DNA of 7,095 nucleotides. It comes from Oscillospiraceae bacterium. Its GTDB lineage: Bacteria > Bacillota > Clostridia > Oscillospirales > Oscillospiraceae. Both the position numbers and the translations under genes were made by a program. This document shows, piece by piece, positions 1-5,889 of this stretch. Numbering within the stretch: the stretch's first letter is position 1; each line of letters begins with the position of its first letter. Below the pieces are notes generated by a model that was not told where the DNA came from, made no database searches, and saw nothing but the letters and a program-made list of their open reading frames with translations. The stretch spans positions 1 through 7,095 of the forward strand of contig WQVW01000084.1 of assembly GCA_009785655.1 (NCBI GenBank), written 5' to 3'.

Positions 1-137
1 CAAAACACCCGCCGACGGCAGTCGGCATTCCTCCACGGGAGAGGAATTTTGGATATTCCCATGCACCATTCCCCTCCGTTGGAGGGGTGGCGGCGCAGCC
101 GACGGGGTGGTTTCATTCACGTATCGGGTGTTTTGTC
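1..137. repeat. Non-coding palindromic repeat element (MITE/REP-like) upstream of plsY
   Basis: The element is bounded by an 11-bp perfect inverted repeat, CAAAACACCCG at 1-11 and CGGGTGTTTTG at 125-135, so its left end lies at or just outside the window edge. Inside is a chain of small hairpins: GCCGAC/GTCGGC (11-16 with 21-26), ATTCCTC/GAGGAAT (27-33 with 41-47), CCCCTCC/GGAGGGG (71-77 with 81-87, 3-nt loop) and CGGC/GCCG (91-94 with 98-101). No Shine-Dalgarno-supported gene is present and no transposase is encoded, so any mobility would have to be supplied in trans. From general knowledge, intergenic repeats with a CCCCTCC-N3-GGAGGGGTGG core are common in clostridial genomes; I cannot confirm the copy number here. 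The last 14 bp (124-137) recur exactly at 7014-7027. I see no convincing promoter for plsY here or in 138-178. Confidence 0.7.
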
Positions 138-178
138 CCAAACTTTCGTCTCCCCACGACAAATTTTAGGAGGATCAT

Positions 179-817
179 ATGAGTTTTTGGCTATTGTTGA
201 TCGCCATCGCTGTCCCGGCATACTTGCTGGGCAGTGTAAACGGCTCTATCATCGCTTCAAAGTTTTTTTATCGCAAGGATATACGGGAGTATGGCAGCGG
301 GAATCCGGGGCTTACGAATTTTCATCGTGTGTTCGGCAAAAGCGGGGCGTTGCTGGTGATCTTGATTGATGCGGCAAAAACTGTGGTGCCGGTACTGCTG
401 GGCGGCTGGCTGTTCGGCCGGTGCTTGGATTATGATATGGTCATGTTCGGGCGGCTGGCTGCCGGTTTATTCGTTTTGATGGGTACATGTTATCCGGTAT
501 TCTACGGATTCAAAGGCGGCCGGGGTGTGCTGGTGGAAGGCACGATACTGATTATCGTGGACTGGCGGCTGGCATTGATCGCCTGGGGACTGTTTATCAT
601 TATTACACTGTTGACCAGGTACGTGTCGCTCGCCTCCATACTCGCTGCGATGTCATTCCCGATTGCCCAGGCAATCCTCGGCATCGGCGGATGGAAAGAA
701 CTCATCGCTGCCGCACTGTGCGCGATATTGATTATCGCCAGACACCATCCAAACATCCGGCGGCTGATCAAAGGCGAAGAGTCGAAACTCAATTTCCAAC
801 GGAAGAAATCGGAGTAA
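179..817 (+). CDS. plsY: Glycerol-3-phosphate acyltransferase PlsY
   Basis: This integral membrane enzyme transfers an acyl group from acyl-phosphate (made by PlsX) to sn-glycerol-3-phosphate, giving lysophosphatidic acid, the first committed step of phospholipid synthesis. The 212-aa product has the usual length and about five hydrophobic segments. Family motif 1 is seen as DIREYGSGNPGLTN (residues 34-47, with R36 and S40). Motif 2, the glycine-rich phosphate-binding loop, is GFKGGRG (110-116). Motif 3 is RHHPNIRRLIKGEES (188-202, with H189, N192 and E201). The start is ATG with AGGAGG at 168-173, 5 nt upstream. It leads an operon with a phosphoesterase and gpsA, the enzyme that makes its substrate. 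Oddities: the His usual at the beginning of motif 2 (GHxxP) is Thr103, GATN is GLTN, and the Pro of GS-x-P near residue 18 is Asn21. These look like lineage variants rather than damage, since the frame is intact and the core motifs are kept. Confidence 0.93.
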   Translation: MSFWLLLIAIAVPAYLLGSVNGSIIASKFFYRKDIREYGSGNPGLTNFHRVFGKSGALLVILIDAAKTVVPVLLGGWLFGRCLDYDMVMFGRLAAGLFVLMGTCYPVFYGFKGGRGVLVEGTILIIVDWRLALIAWGLFIIITLLTRYVSLASILAAMSFPIAQAILGIGGWKELIAAALCAILIIARHHPNIRRLIKGEESKLNFQRKKSE

Positions 818-822
818 AGTGT

Positions 823-1635
823 ATGAGCAAGAAAACCAAAATAATCGGTATCATCGCAATCGTATTTGTGATCGTGACGGCGATTCACGTTATCCACGCA
901 CTGACTTTAGACAGGACTATTCAATATAGAGAAGTGCCTTTCTACAGTGCAAATATCCCGGCTGAAATGGACGGATATAGAATCGCGTTTATCACCGATA
1001 CGCACAGAATTTCAGACGAAAGACTGCAAGAGATCGTGGACAGATTAAACGAGTGGCAAGCTGATTTGCTGTTGCTGGGCGGGGATTTTGGCAGAAGAGA
1101 CGGAGACCCGCAGCGAACCATAGAAGCGTTGGCGCAAATCGAAACTACCGATGGTACTTTCGGGGTTGAAGGCAATCACGACAGATTTCGGGAATTATTC
1201 CGGGCGATGGAGGCGAACAATATGACGCCGCTGTCAAACAGCGGATTGCTGGTACGCGACAATTTCTATCTGGCCGGTGTGGAAGATTTGTGGAACCGCA
1301 GCCCGGATATCGCGCAAGCCACGGCGGACGCGGAGCCGAATGATTTTGTGCTTTTGCTTTCCCATAACCCGGATGTCACAATGCAACAGGATACGTCAAA
1401 TATAGACCTGATTCTCAGCGGACACACCCACGGCGGGCAGATCACCTTTTTCGGCGCACTGGCTCCGGCACTTTGGCCGAACCATATTACGCATTACGGA
1501 CAGCGATTCATGTCAGGCTGGGCGGAGTCTCAAGACGGCACGCCGGTCTATGTCAGCCGCGGTGCGGGCGAATATCTGCCAAGAATTTTTGCCAGACCGC
1601 AAGTGATTTTGATTACACTACACTCGGAGGGATAG
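823..1635 (+). CDS. Membrane-anchored metallophosphoesterase (calcineurin-like, YkuE/YaeI type)
   Basis: This is a 270-aa calcineurin-like phosphoesterase with the full set of metal-binding motifs: D59-T-H61, GGD (86-88), GNHD (117-120), SHNP (180-183) and GHTHGGQ (200-206). Residues 7-28 form one hydrophobic segment after a basic N-terminus (MSKKTK) with no lipobox. The catalytic domain is therefore probably tethered to the outer face of the membrane by an uncleaved signal anchor. The ATG at 823 is chosen because GGAG at 811-814 lies 8 nt upstream; the reading frame is open further upstream only as a shadow of plsY. It starts 5 nt after the plsY stop and ends 3 nt before gpsA, so the three are surely co-transcribed. 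Related proteins include Bacillus YkuE and E. coli YaeI. Some family members cleave UDP-diacylglucosamine or other phosphodiesters. A role in phospholipid or envelope metabolism is inferred only from the neighbours; the substrate is unknown. Confidence 0.85.
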   Translation: MSKKTKIIGIIAIVFVIVTAIHVIHALTLDRTIQYREVPFYSANIPAEMDGYRIAFITDTHRISDERLQEIVDRLNEWQADLLLLGGDFGRRDGDPQRTIEALAQIETTDGTFGVEGNHDRFRELFRAMEANNMTPLSNSGLLVRDNFYLAGVEDLWNRSPDIAQATADAEPNDFVLLLSHNPDVTMQQDTSNIDLILSGHTHGGQITFFGALAPALWPNHITHYGQRFMSGWAESQDGTPVYVSRGAGEYLPRIFARPQVILITLHSEG

Positions 1636-1641
1636 CAGTTG
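1626..1641 (+). promoter_or_regulatory. Ribosome binding site and TTG start of gpsA
   Basis: GGAGG at 1626-1630, inside the last codons of the phosphoesterase gene, sits 8 nt before TTG at 1639-1641. Translation from this TTG gives MKISVFGSGAWGTA, exactly where the GpsA family begins. No ATG or GTG further upstream fits both the spacing and the family N-terminus, so TTG is the start. Confidence 0.85.
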
Positions 1642-2658
1642 AAAATATCGGTTTTCGGAAGCGGTGCCTGGGGTACGGCAATCGCCATGGTTCTGCAAGA
1701 GAACGGGCACGACGTGACGATGTGGTCAAAGTTTAAAGCAGAGGCTGAAATCCTCTGTAAAAACAGAGAAAACCCTTTGTTAGCGGGTGTGAAACTGCCG
1801 GAAGATATACATATCACTTGCGATATTGAATCCGCCGCCGACGGCATCGGTGCGGCGGTGATTGCCGTGCCGTCATTTGCACTGAGAGACACAGCGGAGG
1901 CTTTGCGCGGAAAAATCCCTAAAGATTGTCTGATTATATGCGTGTCCAAGGGCATTGAAAAAGATACATCGAACCTGTTTTCTGGCATTTTAACGGACAT
2001 ATTCGGTGAAACAGCACCGATCGTGTCAGTATCAGGCCCCACACATGCGGAAGAAGTCTCGCGTCAGACGCCGACGGCGTGTGTTGCGGCGGCTGACGAC
2101 CTGGCTGTTGCCGAACGTGTACAGGATCTGCTGATGAATGAGTATTTCCGCGTATATACTACCACTGATATCATCGGCGTTGAACTCGGTTCTGCGCTGA
2201 AGAACGTCATTGCATTGTGTGCGGGGATATGTGACGGCCTCGGTTTCGGCGACAACACGCTGGCAATGCTGATGACAAGGGGGCTGGCTGAAATGGCGGA
2301 ACTCTGCGTCAAAATGGGCGGGCGGAAAGAGACGATTGCGGGACTTGCCGGACTCGGTGACTTGATTGTCACATGCATGTCGCGCCATTCACGCAACCGC
2401 CGGGCTGGCGTGATGATCGGCCAGGGACTGTCTCCGCAGGAGGCGATGGACAAAGTCGGTGCGGTGGTGGAAGGATACTTCGCGGCGAAGGCGGCCTATG
2501 AACTGTCCAAAACGTTAGATGTGGAAATGCCCATCTGCTGTGAGGCATATAAGGTGCTGTACGAAGGCAAGCCCCCGCTGATGGCCATGCGCGAACTGAT
2601 GGGCAGGGAACGGAAAATAGAATCCAAATCCGGTGAAGAGATTTGGGCAGCCAAGTAA
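1639..2658 (+). CDS. gpsA: NAD(P)-dependent glycerol-3-phosphate dehydrogenase
   Basis: This cytoplasmic enzyme reduces dihydroxyacetone phosphate to sn-glycerol-3-phosphate, supplying the backbone that PlsY acylates. The 339-aa product has normal family length. The Rossmann dinucleotide-binding loop GSGAWGTA is at residues 7-14, followed by VSKGIE (102-107) and SGPTHAEEV (132-140). The conserved LKNV segment with the likely catalytic Lys188 comes next, then GDNTLAMLMTRGLAEM (204-219), AGLGDLIVTC (237-246), SRNRRAG (251-257) and VEGY (277-280). All the hallmark stretches are present and I see no truncation. The start is TTG, supported by a strong Shine-Dalgarno sequence. It is the last gene of the plsY operon, 3 nt after the phosphoesterase stop, and its stop codon overlaps the terminator hairpin. 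The plsY-gpsA adjacency is common in Firmicutes and usually has no phosphoesterase between the genes. Confidence 0.96.
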   Translation: MKISVFGSGAWGTAIAMVLQENGHDVTMWSKFKAEAEILCKNRENPLLAGVKLPEDIHITCDIESAADGIGAAVIAVPSFALRDTAEALRGKIPKDCLIICVSKGIEKDTSNLFSGILTDIFGETAPIVSVSGPTHAEEVSRQTPTACVAAADDLAVAERVQDLLMNEYFRVYTTTDIIGVELGSALKNVIALCAGICDGLGFGDNTLAMLMTRGLAEMAELCVKMGGRKETIAGLAGLGDLIVTCMSRHSRNRRAGVMIGQGLSPQEAMDKVGAVVEGYFAAKAAYELSKTLDVEMPICCEAYKVLYEGKPPLMAMRELMGRERKIESKSGEEIWAAK

Positions 2659-2695
2659 AAGAAGATTGTCGGCAACACGCCGGCAATCTTCTTTT
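2657..2695. terminator. Bidirectional intrinsic terminator between gpsA and the cupin gene
   Basis: Two 17-nt arms, 2657-2673 and 2679-2695, pair along their whole length with a single G-U wobble around the 5-nt loop AACAC. The arms begin with AAAA and end with TTTT, so a transcript of either strand gives a GC-rich stem top followed by a short U-run. The hairpin lies between the stop codons of two convergent genes: it overlaps the gpsA stop and ends 17 nt short of the cupin stop. It can therefore serve both transcripts. The U-run is only four bases on each side. Confidence 0.88.
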
Positions 2696-2712
2696 CATCT
2701 CAACGTTGTAAT

Positions 2713-3261
2713 TTAGGTTTTCCAGTCTTCTGTGAGGCATTTCCCGCAAGTATCGCACTTTTTAGCCGGGTCATATTTGCACTGCATGGGGCCGTTATAC
2801 CACATCTCTTTCTCGCCGTCCGGGGTGTCGTAGATGCCGCCGAACATCGGCTCCATCAACGCGGCTTGGAAAAATACCGGCTTTCCGATCCGTTTGAAGT
2901 TCAGCGGGCAATGGTGCAAGCCTGCCGGCACACGGATAATTGTCGGCTTATTGATCACAAACGTTTCCGCGTCAACGCCGACTTCACCGAGTGTAAATTC
3001 AATATCGGCGTCAAAATCAAACACATTCGGAAATGTGCCGCCTAAGAATATCAGATATTCGTCATGCTTATGGCGATGGGGTACGCGGTCTAAGAAAAAC
3101 GGCTTGACAAAAATCTGGAACCCGACGTTGAATTGCGAACCCGGAATCTGCGACGCGCCCCGGAAATACGCTTGCGGTTTGACCACAAAACCGGGGTCGT
3201 CACCATCGGCCACCGCTTCATTATTTTCCTGCGGAAACTCAAACACTAATTTTTCGTACAT
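2713..3261 (-). CDS. Small cupin-domain protein with C-terminal cysteine cluster
   Basis: The 182-aa soluble protein carries one cupin barrel. Motif 1 is PHRHKHDEYLIFLGG (residues 61-75), fitting HxH(x)3E with metal ligands H62, H64 and E68. Motif 2 is PAGLHHCPLN (112-121), fitting PxGxxHxxxN with the fourth ligand H117. A mononuclear metal site (Fe, Mn, Zn or Ni) is therefore well supported, but the substrate is not: cupins include dioxygenases, isomerases and sensors. After the barrel, the tail has C161 and then C169-x2-C172-x2-C175, which could bind zinc or a metal cluster or be redox active. There is no signal peptide or membrane segment. The ATG at 3261 is supported by AGGGGGAA at 3267-3274. 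The gene stands alone, convergent with gpsA and divergent from murD, with its own near-consensus promoter. I do not recognise a named family. Confidence 0.85.
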   Translation of the reverse strand: MYEKLVFEFPQENNEAVADGDDPGFVVKPQAYFRGASQIPGSQFNVGFQIFVKPFFLDRVPHRHKHDEYLIFLGGTFPNVFDFDADIEFTLGEVGVDAETFVINKPTIIRVPAGLHHCPLNFKRIGKPVFFQAALMEPMFGGIYDTPDGEKEMWYNGPMQCKYDPAKKCDTCGKCLTEDWKT

Positions 3262-3284
3262 GTCTATTCCCCCTTTTTCTTGCT

Positions 3285-3313
3285 ATTATAGCAAACTGTC
3301 CAAATAAATGCAA
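3285..3313 (-). promoter_or_regulatory. Sigma-A-type promoter of the cupin gene
   Basis: Read on the minus strand, TTGCAT (3308-3313) and a perfect TATAAT (3285-3290) are separated by 17 nt. An extended -10 TG dinucleotide sits one base upstream of the TATAAT (3291-3293 reads TGC on the minus strand). Transcription would start near 3278, leaving a leader of about 16 nt that holds the AGGGGGAA ribosome binding site. No operator-like repeat is evident within it. Confidence 0.8.
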
Positions 3314-3402
3314 TCGCAACACTGCGATTTATATACATTAACAAGATTCCGCTGGCGAACATATATGTCTCCACATTTTTCCCCGATTCGCCATTTTTTT
3401 GT

Positions 3403-3431
3403 TTGATTAACATGCCAAGCCAATGTATAAT
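3403..3431 (+). promoter_or_regulatory. Sigma-A-type promoter of the murD operon
   Basis: TTGATT (3403-3408) and a perfect TATAAT (3426-3431) are separated by exactly 17 nt. Transcription would start near 3438, about 21 nt before the TTG start of murD, leaving just room for the Shine-Dalgarno sequence. The promoter is divergent from that of the cupin gene; the 89 bp between the two -35 boxes are AT-rich and hold no recognisable operator beyond a short ACATATATGT palindrome at 3359-3368. Confidence 0.8.
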
Positions 3432-3447
3432 ATCCAAAACCTGAAAC

Positions 3448-3461
3448 GAGGTATCAACTTG
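3448..3461 (+). promoter_or_regulatory. Ribosome binding site and TTG start of murD
   Basis: GAGG at 3448-3451 is 7 nt upstream of TTG at 3459-3461. The only ATG upstream in frame (3423) overlaps the -10 box of the promoter, so it would not be transcribed from that promoter, and it has no Shine-Dalgarno sequence. The TTG is therefore the likely start. Confidence 0.8.
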
Positions 3462-4844
3462 ACTTTTAAAGACTATCTGCAAAGTCTCCGTGGCAAACGC
3501 GTCGCCGTTGTGGGCATGGGCATCAGCAACACGCCGCTGATTGAACGGCTGCTTGAGGCCGGAATCAGTACGATCATCTGCGACCAACGCAGCCGTGCTG
3601 AATTGGGGGCGCTTTCGGAAAAGTTCGAGCACTTGGGCGCAGCATTTCGCCTCGGTGAACAGTATCTTAAAAATCTGGACGCGGATGTCATCTTTCGCAC
3701 ACCGGGATTGATGCCGACACATCCGGATATCTTGGCGGCGGTGGCGCGCGGGGCCGTACTGACCAGTGAAATGGAAGTGTTCTTCACAGTCTGTCCATGC
3801 ATGACCATCGGCATCACCGGCAGTGACGGCAAGACAACCACCACGTCGATCATTGCAGAGCTGTTGCGTCGAGAAGGTTCCCGAACCATCCACGTCGGCG
3901 GGAACATCGGCACACCGCTGCTGTGCATTGCGGATGACATGTCGCCGGATGACATTGCCGTGCTGGAGCTTTCGTCGTTCCAGCTGGTCAGTATGCGGCA
4001 AAGTCCCGATATCGCCGTGGTAACGAATCTCGCCCCGAATCACTTGGATGTACACAATGACATGGAAGAATATGCCGAGGCAAAAAGTCACATTTTTGCG
4101 CACCAGACACCGGGAGACCGCGCCGTGTTCAACTTTGACAACGACTTCACACGTGAATACGCGGCCGCCGCACCTTCGGAAAACATCCTGTTCTTCAGCC
4201 GCCAAGCGCAAGTCCGGGATGGTGTGTTCTTGGAAAACGGTATGATCTATACCTCGCACGACGGACAGGCGGAATCATTGATGACGGCGGATGACATTCT
4301 GCTGCCGGGTGTGCATAATATTGAGAATTTTATGGCGGCGTTCGCGGCGGTGAGAGGCTTCGTCAGCCGGGATGTGATGATCGACACCGCACGGACATTC
4401 AACGGCGTCGCGCACCGGATCGAGCTTGTGCGTGAACGCAGCGGCGTGAGATATTACAACGACTCCATCGCCACCAGTCCGACACGGACGATGGCGGGGT
4501 TGAAATCGTTTGATAAAAAGGTGATCTTGATTGCCGGCGGCAAGGACAAAGGCGTCCCGTTCGATACGCTGGGCGGCGAAATCATAGCCCACGTGAAAAC
4601 GCTTGTGCTGACAGGCCACGCGGCGGATCAAATACGCGATGCCGTCGTAAACGCACCGGGATATACCGCCGGCACTCCGGAGATCATTATGCAGCCGGAC
4701 TTTGCCGAAGCCATCAAAACGGCGGCGGACGCGGCAGGGGCGGGCGATGTGGTGATTTTATCCCCGGCATGTTCGTCATTCGACAGATTCAAAAATTTCG
4801 AGGAACGCGGAAATGCGTTTCGGGACATTGTGAAAGGGTTATAA
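3459..4844 (+). CDS. murD: UDP-N-acetylmuramoyl-L-alanine--D-glutamate ligase
   Basis: This cytoplasmic Mur ligase uses ATP to add D-glutamate to UDP-MurNAc-L-alanine, the second amino-acid step of peptidoglycan precursor synthesis. From the TTG start the protein is 461 aa, close to the usual length of about 450. The N-terminal Rossmann-like domain begins RGKRVAVVGMGIS (11-23). The central ATPase domain has the P-loop GITGSDGKTTTT (118-129), ELSSFQL (170-176), NLAPNHLDVH (190-199, with H195) and the likely carbamylated Lys209 in EYAEAKSHIF. The C-terminal domain has HRIELV (319-324), YNDSIATSPTRT (333-344), AGGKDKG (359-365) and SPACSSFDRFKNFEERG (435-451). GSDGKTT in place of GTNGKTT, and Ile for Lys in NDSKAT, are variants I associate with Clostridia. 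It leads an operon with two M42 peptidase genes; no other dcw-cluster gene is adjacent, so murD is displaced from the usual cell-wall cluster. Confidence 0.95.
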   Translation: MTFKDYLQSLRGKRVAVVGMGISNTPLIERLLEAGISTIICDQRSRAELGALSEKFEHLGAAFRLGEQYLKNLDADVIFRTPGLMPTHPDILAAVARGAVLTSEMEVFFTVCPCMTIGITGSDGKTTTTSIIAELLRREGSRTIHVGGNIGTPLLCIADDMSPDDIAVLELSSFQLVSMRQSPDIAVVTNLAPNHLDVHNDMEEYAEAKSHIFAHQTPGDRAVFNFDNDFTREYAAAAPSENILFFSRQAQVRDGVFLENGMIYTSHDGQAESLMTADDILLPGVHNIENFMAAFAAVRGFVSRDVMIDTARTFNGVAHRIELVRERSGVRYYNDSIATSPTRTMAGLKSFDKKVILIAGGKDKGVPFDTLGGEIIAHVKTLVLTGHAADQIRDAVVNAPGYTAGTPEIIMQPDFAEAIKTAADAAGAGDVVILSPACSSFDRFKNFEERGNAFRDIVKGL

Positions 4845-4848
4845 GCTT

Positions 4849-5889
4849 ATGATAGCAGATATGTTGATTGAACTGTGCGCAATCCCGGGGCCATCCGGAT
4901 TCGAGCAGCCGGCGGCGGCACGCTGCCGGGAATTACTCGCCCCATATATGACCGACACATGGATTGATGTTTTAGGCAACGTCATCGGTGTGCGCCGGTG
5001 CGGCAAAGACAACGCGCCGACACTGTTGCTGGACGCGCATATTGACGAAATCGGCCTGATCATCACCGGCGTTGAAGAGGGGTTCCTGCGCTTCCACGCG
5101 TTGGGCGGATTGGATGCGCGCACACTGTCGGCGGCGGAGGTGCGGATTCTGGCCGACCCGCCGTTATACGGGGTGATATGCGCGATGCCGCCGCATGTGT
5201 TGAAAAAAGAGGATACAGACAAGGCACTGAAGATCGAGGATCTGTTCATCGACATCGGTTTGAATCAGGCACAGGCAGAGACAGCCGTTCCGCTGGGCAC
5301 GGCGGGCGTGATGTATAACGGCGTACGCAGATTCGGGGAGCATCTGCTGTGCGGCAAAGCGTTGGATGACCGTGCCGGATTCGCCGCAATTTTACGTACA
5401 TTGGCGTTGCTGAAAGACACGGCGCTGGACGTGGACTTGTATGTGATGGGCAGTGCCCAAGAAGAAGTTGGCGTCCGTGGCGCAGCGTCCGGCGCGTTCG
5501 CGATTGATCCGGATTACTGCATCGTTGTGGATGTATCCCACGCCAAAACGCCGGATTCAAAACCGCATGAGGCCAGAGAAACGTTGGACGGCGGCGTGAT
5601 CATCTCCCGCGGGCCGAACATGAACCGGGCGTTCACGGAAACAGCGGTGACGCTGGCCAAAGCCAACGATATTCCGTATCAGATCGCCGTGGAGCCGGGC
5701 GGCAACAGCGGCACAAACGCCCGGGCGATACAGATATCCCGCAACGGCGTGGCAACCGCGCTGTTGGGTCTGCCGATGAAGTACATGCACACACCGTATG
5801 AAGTGTGTGCGACGGATGATATCGAAAGCACGGCAAGGCTGATGTGTGAAATGACGAAATCCTTAAAAGGCGGTGCGGTTGATGCTTGA
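4849..5889 (+). CDS. M42-family metallo-aminopeptidase (first of a tandem pair)
   Basis: This is a 346-aa protein of the M42 (FrvX/YsdC/TET aminopeptidase) family, cytoplasmic di-metal enzymes that trim N-terminal residues from peptides and often assemble into dodecamers. The expected catalytic residues are visible: DAHIDEIG (62-69, H64 and D66), ALDDR (171-175, bridging Asp), QEEVGVRG (204-211, catalytic E205 and ligand E206), VDVSHAKTPD (227-236, ligand D228) and MKYMHTPYE (310-318, ligand H314). No signal peptide is present. ATG 4849 lies 4 nt after the murD stop; GAAAGGG at 4832-4838 is a weaker Shine-Dalgarno sequence 10 nt upstream, so translational coupling to murD is likely. In the stretch GGNSGTNA (284-291) the family usually has GTDA, and here the Asp is Asn290. 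Old database names such as glucanase or cellulase M for this family are misleading. Substrate preference cannot be read from the sequence. Confidence 0.92.
   Translation: MIADMLIELCAIPGPSGFEQPAAARCRELLAPYMTDTWIDVLGNVIGVRRCGKDNAPTLLLDAHIDEIGLIITGVEEGFLRFHALGGLDARTLSAAEVRILADPPLYGVICAMPPHVLKKEDTDKALKIEDLFIDIGLNQAQAETAVPLGTAGVMYNGVRRFGEHLLCGKALDDRAGFAAILRTLALLKDTALDVDLYVMGSAQEEVGVRGAASGAFAIDPDYCIVVDVSHAKTPDSKPHEARETLDGGVIISRGPNMNRAFTETAVTLAKANDIPYQIAVEPGGNSGTNARAIQISRNGVATALLGLPMKYMHTPYEVCATDDIESTARLMCEMTKSLKGGAVDA
5865..5884 (+). promoter_or_regulatory. Ribosome binding site deciding the start of the second M42 gene
   Basis: AAAAGGCGG at 5865-5873 lies 8 nt before ATG 5882. A GTG at 5873 and a TTG at 5879 are also in frame, but the GTG overlaps the Shine-Dalgarno sequence and the TTG is too close. 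The ATG gives MLDLLKTLCALNGVSGNE, which matches where M42 proteins usually begin. Confidence 0.75.

Noticed and set aside
49..369. Open reading frame of 106 codons starting in the left repeat
   Set aside because: Its first part is translated repeat (HSPPLEGWRRSRRGG) and the rest is plsY read out of frame. It has no Shine-Dalgarno sequence.
3359..3368. ACATATATGT palindrome preceded by CGA, resembling a LexA box
   Set aside because: The firmicute SOS box needs CGAAC and GTTCG four bases apart. Here the spacing is six and the right half is not GTTCG.
3264..4259. Minus-strand open frame of 331 codons antisense to murD
   Set aside because: It is a shadow of murD on the opposite strand. It runs through both promoters and has no recognisable domain and unlikely composition.
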